Assembly (NCBI GenBank): GCA_035652335.1
Contig: DASRDZ010000062.1
Coordinates: forward strand, 1-64,000
Direction of reading: 5' to 3'
Length of the DNA stretch: 64,000 bases
DNA from: DASRDZ01 sp035652335
Lineage (GTDB): Bacteria; Chloroflexota; Dormibacteria; Aeolococcales; Aeolococcaceae
The notes under the pieces were generated by a model. That model did no database searches. It saw only the letters and a list, made by a program, of their open reading frames with translations, and had not been told where the DNA came from. The translations under genes were made by a program, and so were the position numbers. Within the stretch, counting starts at the first letter, position 1; the number at the start of each line of letters is the position of its first letter. Positions 33,702 through 42,071 of this stretch are shown here, piece after piece.

Positions 33702-33872
33702 ATGATCCAGCCGGACGGACGCGCATCGCTCGACGTCCGCGAGCGCTACCTGCACCGGCGCAGCCGCCGTCGCCTCGCCTTCGGCGACCGCGGCATGGTG
33801 GCCGTCTGGGTCGGCCTGGCCACGGTCGTCGCCTGGCTCTTCATCGCCGGCTTCGCCGGCCTCACCCGCTAG
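33702..33872 (+). CDS. 56-residue single-pass membrane protein
   Basis: A short gene with GGAGGAG exactly 5 bases before its ATG. The product has a charged, Arg-rich N-terminal half (ERYLHRRSRRRLAFGDRG) and one membrane segment (MVAVWVGLATVVAWLFIAGF), then GLTR. The positive-inside rule puts the N-terminus in the cytoplasm. I do not recognise it. It lies alone between two minus-strand operons, converging on otsB with a 12-base gap. Confidence 0.72.
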   Translation: MIQPDGRASLDVRERYLHRRSRRRLAFGDRGMVAVWVGLATVVAWLFIAGFAGLTR

Positions 33873-33884
33873 GTCCCGCAGGCC

Positions 33885-34745
33885 TCAGCTGCGCAGGCGC
33901 TCCACCAGCTCGGTGAGCGCCTCGGCCCAGGCCTCCGGGCCGCTGAGCTGCCAGCCGGCGGCCTCCAGCAGCCCGGGCGGGGTCTCGCCGTCACCGACGG
34001 CGACGCCGATGCCGCAGGGGACGCCGTCCGCCAGGCGGAGCATGGGCACGTCGCCGACGTCGTCCCCCGCCACGCAGAGCGCCGCCTGGGCCCAGCGCCC
34101 GCGGCGCAGGTCGCGGACGGCGTCGGCCTTGGTGCGCCGCACCGGGATGTGGATCTCGGCGACCATCTTGCCGGGCACCACCCCGAGCTCCCAACGGGCG
34201 GCCACCTCCTCGGCCAGCTCCAGGGCGCACCTGTCGCTCTCCAGGCGCTCGACGCCGCGGGTGTGCACCACCACGCCGCAGCGCTTGCGCTCCAGGCGCG
34301 CTCCTGGGCACCGTCCCTCGTGGAGCGCCCGCTCGATCTCGGCGGCCGCCGCCTGCAGCGCGGGCAGCCAGCGCTCCGCGCTGGGGACGACGCTGACCTC
34401 GCCGCCGCCGAGGCGCCGCTCCAGCCCGTAGTTGCCGGACACGACGGCCTCGGCGCCGAGGACGATGCGGCCGGCGACGTCGTCGCAGTCCCGAGCGGTG
34501 ACCAGGGCGACCCGCGTCGGCACCCTGGCGTCGCGTCCCTGCCCGGCGCCGCGCCGCGACAGCCAGGCGAGGGCTCGCTCGGCGGCGGGCAGGGCGTGCA
34601 CCTCACCGGGACGGCTGCGGATCGGCGCAACCGACCCGTCGAAGTCGGTGCACAGCAGCAGCGCGCCGCAGCGCAACGCGGCGTCGGCGATGAGCGCGGC
34701 GAGATCCGCCGGCGAGGTCGGGCGCGCGGTGGTGCAGACCTCCAT
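33885..34745 (-). CDS. otsB: Trehalose-6-phosphate phosphatase
   Basis: 286 residues, HAD-superfamily phosphatase that releases trehalose from trehalose-6-phosphate. Motif I is CTDFDGSVAPI (nucleophile Asp33 in the N-terminal region), motif III Lys lies in PGKMVAEIH, and motif IV is VAGDDVGDVPML. The start shares one base with the otsA stop (TGATG), so both are translated from one mRNA. Trehalose protects against drying and osmotic stress. Confidence 0.9.
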   Translation of the reverse strand: MEVCTTARPTSPADLAALIADAALRCGALLLCTDFDGSVAPIRSRPGEVHALPAAERALAWLSRRGAGQGRDARVPTRVALVTARDCDDVAGRIVLGAEAVVSGNYGLERRLGGGEVSVVPSAERWLPALQAAAAEIERALHEGRCPGARLERKRCGVVVHTRGVERLESDRCALELAEEVAARWELGVVPGKMVAEIHIPVRRTKADAVRDLRRGRWAQAALCVAGDDVGDVPMLRLADGVPCGIGVAVGDGETPPGLLEAAGWQLSGPEAWAEALTELVERLRS

Positions 34746-36325
34746 CAGTCGAACAGCTCGCGCAGGTCCTGCAGCTGGGTGGTGATCCAGCGGGTGATGT
34801 CGTTGGCGCGCACCGCGTCGCGGATGCGCTCGGCGCGCGCCTCACGCTCCACCGGGTCCATGATCAGGCCCAGGTAGAGCGCCTCGGCGGTGGCGTCGAC
34901 GTCGAAGGGGTTGATGGTCAGCGCCAGGTCGCCGAGCTCCTCGTGCGAGCCCGCGTTCTCGCTGAGCACCAGCACGCCGCTGCGCGTGTTGACCAGCGGA
35001 CCCTCCTTGGCGACCAGGTTCATGCCGTCGTAGATGGGGTTGACCAGCATCACGTCGAACGACTTGTAGCCGGCCACCGCCTTGTGGATGTTCTCGTCGA
35101 CCTCGAGGCGGATGGGCATCCAGCCGCGCACGCTGAAGCGGCGGTTGATCCGCGCCGCCACGGTGACGATCGAGCCCAGGTAGGCGCGGTAGTCGTCGAT
35201 GTCCTGCCGCGTCTCCTGCAGGTAGGCCCAGAACTGCACGCGCCCGTGCAATTCGTGGTGCGCCTCCAGCATGCGCTCGTAGGCGAGGAAGCCGCGCACG
35301 ATGTTCTTCGAGAGGTCGGTGCGGTCGACGCGCAGGATGAGGTGCTCGGGACGCCAGGCGGCGATCTGCTCCTCTTCGCGCAGGGTGTCGGGATGCTGGG
35401 CGAGGTGCTCGAACTCGGCGATGTCGACGCTGATCGGGTAGTTGCGCACCCAGATGGGGCGGCCGGCGTAGAAGACGGTCTGCTCGCGGTAGTCGACGGC
35501 GAGCCCCATGTTCTCCTCGCAGGTGAGCAGGAAGTTGCGCACGTCGCGCCGCGTCTGGAAGCCGATGATGTCGTTGCCGAGGATGCCGTGCATGATGGCG
35601 TCGCGCATCCGCTTGGGCAGGATCTTCCAGTACTGCGGCGTGGGCCAGGGGATGTGCACGAACTGCTGGATGCGCGCCTGGGGCAGCTCGGCGCGCACGT
35701 GCTGCGGCACGGTGTAGAGCTGGTAGTCCTGCACCATCACCAGCGGCGGCTTGTCGCTGCGCCGCGCCTCCTCCACCACGCGCTGCGCGAAGAGGCGGTT
35801 GACGTGCTCGTAGCCGTCGCGCCAGGCGCGCTCGGTGCCGGCGTCGAGCACCGGCTCGCGCCCCAGGTCCCAGAGGTAGTGCTGGATGAACCAGAGCAGC
35901 GGGTTGCTGATGACGTTGTAGTAGAGGTCGTACGCCTCGGCCTCCGGCTCGACGAAGGCCACCCGGTAGCGCGTGCCGTCCTCCGTCTCCAGCGTTGCGG
36001 GGCCCCCGCCGGCCTCGCAGCGGGAGGCGAGGCAGCGGTCCTCGTCGTTGCGCACGGCGGCGACCCACACGGCGTCGGTGGCCACCGCCAGCGAGCTCAT
36101 GGCGGTGACCAGCCCGCCCGCGCCGCGCACCAGCCTCTCCGGGGTGCCGCGGATGGGGTCGGCGCGCTGCAGGCCGAGTGGCGCCCGGTTGGCGACGATG
36201 ATCGGCTGGACGTGCCGCAGCTGACGGCGCGTGTACGCCTCGATTGCGAGCAGGGTTGGCTCCTCACCGACGGGCGGGGGTCCACCACAGTGGTTCTGCC
36301 GCCGCCTAGGACCAGGGATGTCCAT
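34745..36325 (-). CDS. otsA: Trehalose-6-phosphate synthase (GT20)
   Basis: 526 residues, joins UDP- or GDP-glucose to glucose-6-phosphate. GT20 motifs: NRAPLGL and GGLVTAMSSL at the N-terminus, HIPWPTPQYWKILP, VDRTDLSKNIVRGF, RLEVDENIHKAV and the donor site NPIYDGMNLVAKEG, SENAGSHEEL. The usual HDYHL motif is replaced by QDYQLY, and RxDxxKG by RTDLSKN, so it belongs to a divergent branch; glucosylglycerol-phosphate synthase is an alternative, but the coupled otsB favours trehalose. The ATG at 36325 lacks a clear ribosome binding site. Confidence 0.88.
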   Translation of the reverse strand: MDIPGPRRRQNHCGGPPPVGEEPTLLAIEAYTRRQLRHVQPIIVANRAPLGLQRADPIRGTPERLVRGAGGLVTAMSSLAVATDAVWVAAVRNDEDRCLASRCEAGGGPATLETEDGTRYRVAFVEPEAEAYDLYYNVISNPLLWFIQHYLWDLGREPVLDAGTERAWRDGYEHVNRLFAQRVVEEARRSDKPPLVMVQDYQLYTVPQHVRAELPQARIQQFVHIPWPTPQYWKILPKRMRDAIMHGILGNDIIGFQTRRDVRNFLLTCEENMGLAVDYREQTVFYAGRPIWVRNYPISVDIAEFEHLAQHPDTLREEEQIAAWRPEHLILRVDRTDLSKNIVRGFLAYERMLEAHHELHGRVQFWAYLQETRQDIDDYRAYLGSIVTVAARINRRFSVRGWMPIRLEVDENIHKAVAGYKSFDVMLVNPIYDGMNLVAKEGPLVNTRSGVLVLSENAGSHEELGDLALTINPFDVDATAEALYLGLIMDPVEREARAERIRDAVRANDITRWITTQLQDLRELFD

Positions 36326-36379
36326 GCTACCAAGTCGGCACGCTTCGGCCGGAGCCCACCGTGAGCGCCCCGCCGGTAG

Positions 36380-36408
36380 TTGACATGTGGGTGTCTTGTG
36401 GGCAAAAT
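36380..36408 (+). promoter_or_regulatory. Sigma70-type promoter
   Basis: TTGACA (36380-36385), 17-base spacer, CAAAAT (36403-36408). It is the best housekeeping-type promoter in the window and points to the gene at 36471 about 60 bases downstream. It sits in an AT-richer patch. Confidence 0.6.
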
Positions 36409-36470
36409 CCTACAACGTCACTGTTATGTAATCGGCCAGCCTGGCCGCAAGGAGGCAGGAGCAGACCCAG

Positions 36471-36809
36471 ATGCTGTGCGACGCCATCCGCGACATCGAC
36501 CGTGCCGTTCGCGAGGATCGGGAGGCGCGGGAGAGGCGCGCCGCCATGAAGGCCTCGTTCCAGCGGGCCGAGGGGTACATGTGGCAGGTCGAGGAGATGC
36601 TCGAGGAGGGCGCCGAGCGCGTGCCCGACCCCATGGTCACCGAGATCGCCCGCTTCGTGCGTCCGTACAGCCGCCGCCTGGCGCGCATGCTCACCCGCGA
36701 CCCCGAGCGCAACCCCGTGCAGGTGCTCGACGTGCTCTTCGACGTCCAGGAGCGCATCCAGCGCCAGACCATGGCCCGGCTCGGCCTCACCGAGGCGCTC
36801 GCCTCCTAG
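36471..36809 (+). CDS. Small helical protein of unknown function
   Basis: 112 residues, not recognised. Highly charged and almost fully helical, with no membrane segment; the first 45 residues (DRAVREDREARERRAAM) look like a coiled coil. AGGAG lies 9 bases before the ATG, and a good sigma70-type promoter is upstream. The SRPBCC gene follows 38 bases later on the same strand. Confidence 0.78.
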   Translation: MLCDAIRDIDRAVREDREARERRAAMKASFQRAEGYMWQVEEMLEEGAERVPDPMVTEIARFVRPYSRRLARMLTRDPERNPVQVLDVLFDVQERIQRQTMARLGLTEALAS

Positions 36810-36847
36810 ACCACCTCGGGGGCGGGGCGGCTACGATCTGTGACGCA

Positions 36848-37414
36848 GTGCGCCTCACAGCCAGCAGCAACGTCGACGTCTCGCCCGAAGAGCTCTTCAC
36901 CATCGCGGCCGACCTGCGCAATCTGCCGGTCTGGTGGATCGAGCATCTCAGCGCCACGGTCACCACGCCGGCCCACCGGGCTCGGGACGCCGCCTACGAG
37001 GTGCGCTACCGGCTGCCCATCGGTCTCGTGGTGAGTGCCACCTGCACGGTCGTGGCGGTGCGGGCGCCGCGCTCGATCACCTACATCTGGGACGGCCGGG
37101 GCATCCGCATGGCGGTGGGCCAGTCCTTCCTGCCGGCGCGCAACGGCTGCCGGACGACCCTGGTGGCCGACCTCGCCGTGTCCTCCTGGCTGCGGCCGCT
37201 CAGCGGCGTGATCGCCCGGGTGATGGGGGCGACCCTGGGAGAGGAGATGCAGCGCGCCCTGGCCACGCTGGCGGAGGTCGCCGCGGCACGTGCGATCGTG
37301 GGGCGGACGCCGGCGGCGGAGCGTGCGGAGCGCCCTGAGCGGGGCGAGCGGCGCGGGGGGCGCGGGCGTGCAGCTCCGGCGGTGGCTGCGGCGGAGGGCG
37401 AGGCGGGCGGCTGA
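36848..37414 (+). CDS. SRPBCC (START/PYR-like) domain protein
   Basis: 188 residues. Residues 1-140 look like a polyketide-cyclase/SRPBCC lipid-binding fold: SSNVDVSPEELFTIAADLRNLPVWW at the start and EEMQRALATLAEVAA in the long C-terminal helix. The last 45 residues are an Ala/Arg/Glu/Gly-rich tail. The GTG start lacks a ribosome binding site; TACGAT lies about 10 bases before it, suggesting a leaderless mRNA. Ligand unknown. Confidence 0.75.
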   Translation: MRLTASSNVDVSPEELFTIAADLRNLPVWWIEHLSATVTTPAHRARDAAYEVRYRLPIGLVVSATCTVVAVRAPRSITYIWDGRGIRMAVGQSFLPARNGCRTTLVADLAVSSWLRPLSGVIARVMGATLGEEMQRALATLAEVAAARAIVGRTPAAERAERPERGERRGGRGRAAPAVAAAEGEAGG

Positions 37415-37457
37415 GCGGCGGAGGGTGCGGGTGGTGGCGGCCGTCCGGGCAAGCGAA

Positions 37458-37486
37458 AGCCCGGAAGCGCGGTGCGCTCCCGGGCT
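37458..37486 (-). terminator. Intrinsic terminator of the Arg-rich protein gene
   Basis: On the minus strand AGCCCGG-G-AGCGC, loop ACC, GCGCT-T-CCGGGCT, followed by TTCGCTT. The 12-bp stem has one mismatch and lies 29 bases after the stop at 37516. Confidence 0.75.
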
Positions 37487-37515
37487 CGTCGTTGGGTCTT
37501 CGGCGGGCGGCCTGG

Positions 37516-38043
37516 CTAGGCCGTGCGGCGCCGGGTGCCGGTGGCCCTGCGGCCGCGGGCCGGGGCCTTGCCGCGGGCCGTGGCGGTGGTGCGGCGAGCA
37601 CCCCTGGCGGTCTTGCGCGCCGCCGTCCTGGCGGTGCCCCGCACCGTCCTGGTGGACGAGCGCGCGGTGCGGCCGCGGCGATCGACGGTGGTCTCGCGCT
37701 CCAGGCGCTGGAAGAAGCGGGCCCAGTCCCTGGCCGGACGGTGCAGGGCCCCGAGCACGCCGCGGCTCACGGTGCCGACCACGTCGTCGCGACGGGCACG
37801 GCGGCGCAGCATGCGGACGTAGGCGAGCAGGGCACGCTCCGGCAGGGCGCTGACCTCGTCGACCACGTCCTCGGTGACCTCGCCGATGGCCTCGGTGACG
37901 TCGCCGCCGCGGCGGCGTGCGCGTCCCGCGGTGCGGCGGGGTCGGGTGACGGAGTCGAAGGCGAGCGATGCGCCACCCACCACGGTGTCGAGCGCAGCCT
38001 CGCCGGCGCTGCCGACGGAATCGACGATGCTGAGGTCGGTCAT
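37516..38043 (-). CDS. Arg/Thr/Ala-rich histone-like protein
   Basis: 175 residues. Residues 1-50 are mildly acidic and Ser/Ala/Gly-rich, residues 55-110 are helical (VTEAIGEVTEDVVDEV, LLAYVRMLRRRARRDDV), and residues 115-175 form a very basic tail of Arg, Thr, Ala and Gly with almost no Lys. Tails of this kind occur in histone H1-like and polyhydroxyalkanoate granule-associated proteins. AGGAGG lies 7 bases before the ATG at 38043. Nucleic-acid binding is inference. Confidence 0.72.
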   Translation of the reverse strand: MTDLSIVDSVGSAGEAALDTVVGGASLAFDSVTRPRRTAGRARRRGGDVTEAIGEVTEDVVDEVSALPERALLAYVRMLRRRARRDDVVGTVSRGVLGALHRPARDWARFFQRLERETTVDRRGRTARSSTRTVRGTARTAARKTARGARRTTATARGKAPARGRRATGTRRRTA

Positions 38044-38129
38044 CGGGACACCTCCTGGTTCCTGTGACACTACCGATATCACTTTAGCGCGTCGCGTCAG
38101 ACTGCGTCAAGGGCGGCGGGAGGGCGAGA

Positions 38130-38978
38130 ATGCGGCCTGCGATGGTCGAGTACGACGTGCCGGTGGGCGAGCTCAGCCTCTCGGTTCGCGACCACGCAGG
38201 CGAGCCGCCGCCGGTGGTGGCCATGCACGGGCTGGCCTCGAACGCGCGCTGGTGGGACCTGGTGGCCCCGCTGCTGGCTCCGCGCCGGCTGGTGGCCGTC
38301 GACCTGCGCGGACACGGTCGCTCCTCGCGACCGGAGTCGGGCTACGACTTCGACAGCGTGGCCGGCGACGTGCACGCGGTGGCGGACGCCCTCGACCTCG
38401 GCCCGCGTGTGGCGATGGGGCATTCGTGGGGGGCGTCGGTGGCGCTCTGCTGGGCGGCGGCGGACCCGCTGGTGCGCGCGGTGGTGTGCGTCGACGGCGG
38501 GGTCGGCGACGTCCGCGGGTTCTTCGGGTCGACGTGGGACGAGGCGTCGGTGGCGATGCGTCCTCCGGAGCTGCGCGGCATCCCGGAGTCGACGCTCGGC
38601 GACTGGGTGGTCCGGTCGGGGCTGGCGGGCGACGGCGACCCGGCCGAGGCGGCGCGCATCCTGCGCGGCAACTTCGAGGAGTCGCCGGGCGGCGGCCTGC
38701 AGCCGCGGCTGGCGGTGGACCGGCACATGCAGATCGCCTACGAGCTGTATCACCTCGACGGCGCCGCGCTGTTCGCGCGGGTGCGGGTGCCGGTGCTGTT
38801 CGTGCTGGCGCAGCGCGGTGTGCACGATGCGCGGGCGGCGGCGGTGTCGTCGGTCCTGGCAGCGCTTCCGGCGGGCAGCGGGGTGCGCTGGATCGAGGGT
38901 CTGCACGACCTGCCGGTGCAGCGGCCGCGCGAGGTGGCCGCCGCGACGACGGAGTTCCTGTCGGCGCTTGGCGTCTAG
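38130..38978 (+). CDS. Alpha/beta hydrolase
   Basis: 282 residues. VVAMHGLASNARWW gives the oxyanion-hole region, VAVDLRGHGRSSRP the following strand-loop, and MGHSWGASVAL the nucleophile elbow (GHSWG, Ser near 97). The catalytic His is probably in EGLHDLPVQRP near the C-terminus. The cap domain is about 90 residues. No signal peptide, so it is a cytosolic esterase or epoxide-hydrolase-type enzyme with unknown substrate. GGGAGGG lies 5 bases before the ATG. Confidence 0.88.
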   Translation: MRPAMVEYDVPVGELSLSVRDHAGEPPPVVAMHGLASNARWWDLVAPLLAPRRLVAVDLRGHGRSSRPESGYDFDSVAGDVHAVADALDLGPRVAMGHSWGASVALCWAAADPLVRAVVCVDGGVGDVRGFFGSTWDEASVAMRPPELRGIPESTLGDWVVRSGLAGDGDPAEAARILRGNFEESPGGGLQPRLAVDRHMQIAYELYHLDGAALFARVRVPVLFVLAQRGVHDARAAAVSSVLAALPAGSGVRWIEGLHDLPVQRPREVAAATTEFLSALGV

Positions 38979-39262
38979 GTCCGCCGCGGCACCCTGCTGA
39001 CCACATGGTCCATTGGCGGCGTCTTGAAACCCACGATCGCCACAAATGCAGTGCGACGTTGATGCAATCTCTATGCGGCCGCAACTTGCGGATGGAAATG
39101 GCGTTTTGCTAGCGTTGCAGCAGATAGACAAACGGGTGTACCGGGGACGGACGCGGACGGTTTCCGCGGCCCCGGTGGTGGCGTGGAATCCGCTGTGGCG
39201 ACAGGTCCGGATTTCTCTTCAGCGTGCCCGCTTTTCCATCAGGAAGGGAGACCTCTGCGCTC

Positions 39263-40789
39263 GTGGGTCCTGTGCACTTCACCGACGGCTTCGACAGGCC
39301 GGACACCATCGCACTCGGCCTCGACGCACCGCGACTGGTCACGGTTGCGGCGGGAGCGCTGTCGGCGTATGCGGTGATGCAGGCGCCGTTGCCCTTCGCG
39401 CTGCGCGTGTGCGTGGCGGTGGCCATCGCGATGTCGAGCGCGGTGCTGGGATGGGCGCGGTATGCAGGGCGGCCGGTGCTGACGTGGGCGGCGTTGGGGT
39501 TGCGCTTCGTGCTGTCGCCGCAATCGGGAGGAGGGACGGTGCGGTCGGTCGCGGAGGACGCCGCGCCTGCGCGTGAGCCGGCGGAGCCGGATCCCGGGGT
39601 GACCGCGGTCGCGGATCCGGAGCCGATGGCTCCGGTCGAGGACGGCGAGCCGGTGTGGGCGCAATGGCTGCGCTTCGAAGAGAAGACCGCAGCCGCGGAG
39701 CCTCCGCCACCGCACCCCGACGTCGTCGAGACGTCGCGCGAGGCTCCGCTCGTCGTGGTGATGGACGAGCATGCCGCTGAGCCAACGTCGCACGATGACG
39801 CGCCGCCGGGCGGCCCTCCGCCGCCGGCTGCCACGGGTGACGACGCGGTGGAGGCGAGCGCAGCCTCCGCGGTCCTGCACCTGCCGCTGACGCGTCCCGG
39901 CGTTGCGAGCGCGGCCCCGCCGACGGTCGTCGTGCCGGCGTCGGGCACCGCGCACGACGACGCCGCACCGCCGCCCGTCTTCGTCGGCGCGCCGCGCCGC
40001 ATCACCTTCTTCTCCCTCAACGGCGGCTCCGGCCGCACCACGCTGGCCACCGAGGTCGCCTGCGTCCTCGCGGCACGAGGCCGCCATCTCGCGGCGGACG
40101 GCACGGTGCGCCCGCTCGACGTCGCGCTGCTCGACCTCGACCTGCGCAGCGCGACGGTGTCGGTGCGCCTCGGCATCCCGCAGCCGACGCTGGCGGACTA
40201 CGTGACGCACGGAGCGGAGCCGTCGCATCTCGACGCCTGCATGGTGCGGCACGGCAGCGGCGTGCGCGCGCTGCTCGGCATGCCCAAGCCCGTCGCCTCG
40301 GGCGCGGCCGCTCTGGAACCCGCGCGCGTCGCGGAGATCGTGCACCACCTGGAGCGCGACGGCGCGCAGTTCGTGGTCATCGACGTCGCCGCCGATCTCG
40401 GCGCGGTGACCACGTGGGTGCTCAGCGCCGTGCACGACATCTTCGTCGTGCTCACGCCGACCGCGAGCGGCGTGCAGGACGCCTATCGCACCACCGCCGC
40501 GCTGCGCCGCCTCGGCCTCGGCCACAAGCTGCGCTACGTGGTCAACCGCGCGCGAGGCGGCGTCGACCTCGACGAGGTGATGGGTGACCTGGGCGGTCGC
40601 ATCGCCGCCGTCATCCCATACGACGCCGCGGTGGAGGAGGCGGAGAACGGCCATCGCATCGCCGCGCTCGGCGAGGGCGCCGCCGCCGCTGCGCTGCACG
40701 ACCTGGCCGCACTCCTCTACCCGTCGCTGAGCGCCATGCCGGCTCGCGCGCGGCTCTCCTGGCTGCCCTGGAGACGCCGTGCCGGTTGA
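39263..40789 (+). CDS. PrgI-like membrane domain fused to TadZ/CpaE-like ATPase
   Basis: 508 residues and the first gene of the pilus operon. Residues 1-86 (DRPDTIALGLDAPRL, two membrane segments at about 24-40 and 47-65, then GRPVLTWAALGLRFVL) resemble PrgI, the small membrane subunit paired with VirB4 in Gram-positive type IV secretion. A Pro/acidic linker spans 87-242. Residues 245-508 are a MinD/ParA-like domain as in TadZ; its Walker A is NGGSGRTT (253-260), with Arg for the usual Lys, as in some atypical TadZ proteins. TadZ places pili at the cell pole. AGGAAGGGAG lies 12 bases before the GTG; a later GTG at 39272 is possible. It overlaps tadA by 11 bases. Confidence 0.8.
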   Translation: MGPVHFTDGFDRPDTIALGLDAPRLVTVAAGALSAYAVMQAPLPFALRVCVAVAIAMSSAVLGWARYAGRPVLTWAALGLRFVLSPQSGGGTVRSVAEDAAPAREPAEPDPGVTAVADPEPMAPVEDGEPVWAQWLRFEEKTAAAEPPPPHPDVVETSREAPLVVVMDEHAAEPTSHDDAPPGGPPPPAATGDDAVEASAASAVLHLPLTRPGVASAAPPTVVVPASGTAHDDAAPPPVFVGAPRRITFFSLNGGSGRTTLATEVACVLAARGRHLAADGTVRPLDVALLDLDLRSATVSVRLGIPQPTLADYVTHGAEPSHLDACMVRHGSGVRALLGMPKPVASGAAALEPARVAEIVHHLERDGAQFVVIDVAADLGAVTTWVLSAVHDIFVVLTPTASGVQDAYRTTAALRRLGLGHKLRYVVNRARGGVDLDEVMGDLGGRIAAVIPYDAAVEEAENGHRIAALGEGAAAAALHDLAALLYPSLSAMPARARLSWLPWRRRAG

Positions 40790-42071
40790 CGCCCTCACCG
40801 CCTCCGAGGAGCTGCTGCGCAGCGTGCGCGCCCGCCTGACCCTGGAGCTCGACCCCGCCGTCGCCAATCCGTTCTCCACGGTGCCGGGACGCCGCGAGCT
40901 GATCCGCGACGCCATCCGCCGCACCCTCGGCGACCTCGACGCGCCCTCGCACGACGACGCGCTGGTCGACGACCTCTACGACGAGCTGGTCGGCCTCGGC
41001 CCGCTGCAGGCGCCGCTCGCCGACCCGGCGATCGCCGACATCCTGGTCAACCGCCACGACGAGGTGTACGTCGAGCGCTGCGGGCGGCTGGAGCACACCG
41101 GCATCCGCTTTCGCGACCAGGCGCATCTGGAGCAGGTCATCGCGCGCATCGTCGCCCTGGTCGGCCGCGAGATCAGCGTCGACAAGCCGCTGGTCGACGC
41201 GCGCATGGTGGACGGCAGCCGCGCCAACGCCGTGTACGCGCCCGTCGGCGGCCCCACGCTCTGCATCCGCAAGTTCAACCGGCTGCGCCTCTCGCTGCTG
41301 CCCGACCGCGCGCGTCCCGGCGACGACTGGGTGTCGCGCGGCGGCATGACGGTGGAGATGGCGCGCTTCCTCGACGCCATGGCGCGTGCGCGGGCCACCA
41401 TCCTCGTCGCCGGCGCGACGGGCGCGGGCAAGAGCACGCTGCTGCGCTCCATCGTCGACGCCTTTCCCCCGCACGAGCGGGTGATCACCATCGAGGACAC
41501 CGCGGAGCTGGAGCTCGACAATCCGCACTGGGTCCGGCTGGAGTGCGTGCACCACCACGAGCTGGGCGGCAACGACAGCACCGCGCGCCGCCTCGACGTC
41601 GCCGACCTGGTGCAGAACGCGCTGCGCATGCGCCCCGACCGGCTGATCATCGGCGAGATCCGCAACAGCCGCGAGGCGTACCACACCCTGGAGGCGCTCA
41701 ACACCGGGCACGACGGCAGCGCCACCACCATCCACGCCAGCAGCGCCGCCGACGCGCTCTCGCGGCTGGAGCTGCTGGTCGGCCGCAGCTTCGGCCAGCT
41801 CACCCCGCGGGAGATCCGCGGCTACGTCGCGCGCGTCGTCGACGTCGTCGCCGTGGTGTCGCGCCTGCCCAGCGGGCTTCGCTGCGTCATGGAGATCGCC
41901 GAGCTGGCCGGCGTCGACGGCGACGAGTACGACCTGCGCCCGGTGTTCAGCACCGACGTCGAGCACGAGCGCGACGAGCCGGCGCCGGTGTTCCGCGCCG
42001 TCTCGCAGTACCGGCCCGGACGCCACCTCGGCCGCAAGCTGCAGCTGGAGGGGCTGCTGTGGATGTCCTGA
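40779..42071 (+). CDS. tadA: TadA/CpaF-type secretion ATPase
   Basis: 430 residues, hexameric motor ATPase that drives pilus assembly at the inner face of the membrane. The N-terminal domain has LGPLQAPLADPAIADILVN and the family hallmark VDARMVDGSRANAV. Walker A GATGAGKST at 212-220, the Asp box TIEDTAELEL at about 238-247, Walker B-like RPDRLIIGEIR at about 285-295, then HDGSATTIHASSA. The order after a TadZ-like gene and before tadB and tadC is the standard Tad order. Start GTG within the end of the preceding gene. Confidence 0.95.
   Translation: MPVDALTASEELLRSVRARLTLELDPAVANPFSTVPGRRELIRDAIRRTLGDLDAPSHDDALVDDLYDELVGLGPLQAPLADPAIADILVNRHDEVYVERCGRLEHTGIRFRDQAHLEQVIARIVALVGREISVDKPLVDARMVDGSRANAVYAPVGGPTLCIRKFNRLRLSLLPDRARPGDDWVSRGGMTVEMARFLDAMARARATILVAGATGAGKSTLLRSIVDAFPPHERVITIEDTAELELDNPHWVRLECVHHHELGGNDSTARRLDVADLVQNALRMRPDRLIIGEIRNSREAYHTLEALNTGHDGSATTIHASSAADALSRLELLVGRSFGQLTPREIRGYVARVVDVVAVVSRLPSGLRCVMEIAELAGVDGDEYDLRPVFSTDVEHERDEPAPVFRAVSQYRPGRHLGRKLQLEGLLWMS

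Noticed and set aside
38979..39262. Promoter of the pilus operon
   Set aside because: Several TTG-type -35 candidates (for example near 39085) can be paired with -10-like hexamers only with poor spacing; I could not choose one. The region holds no gene and has no other structure I can support.
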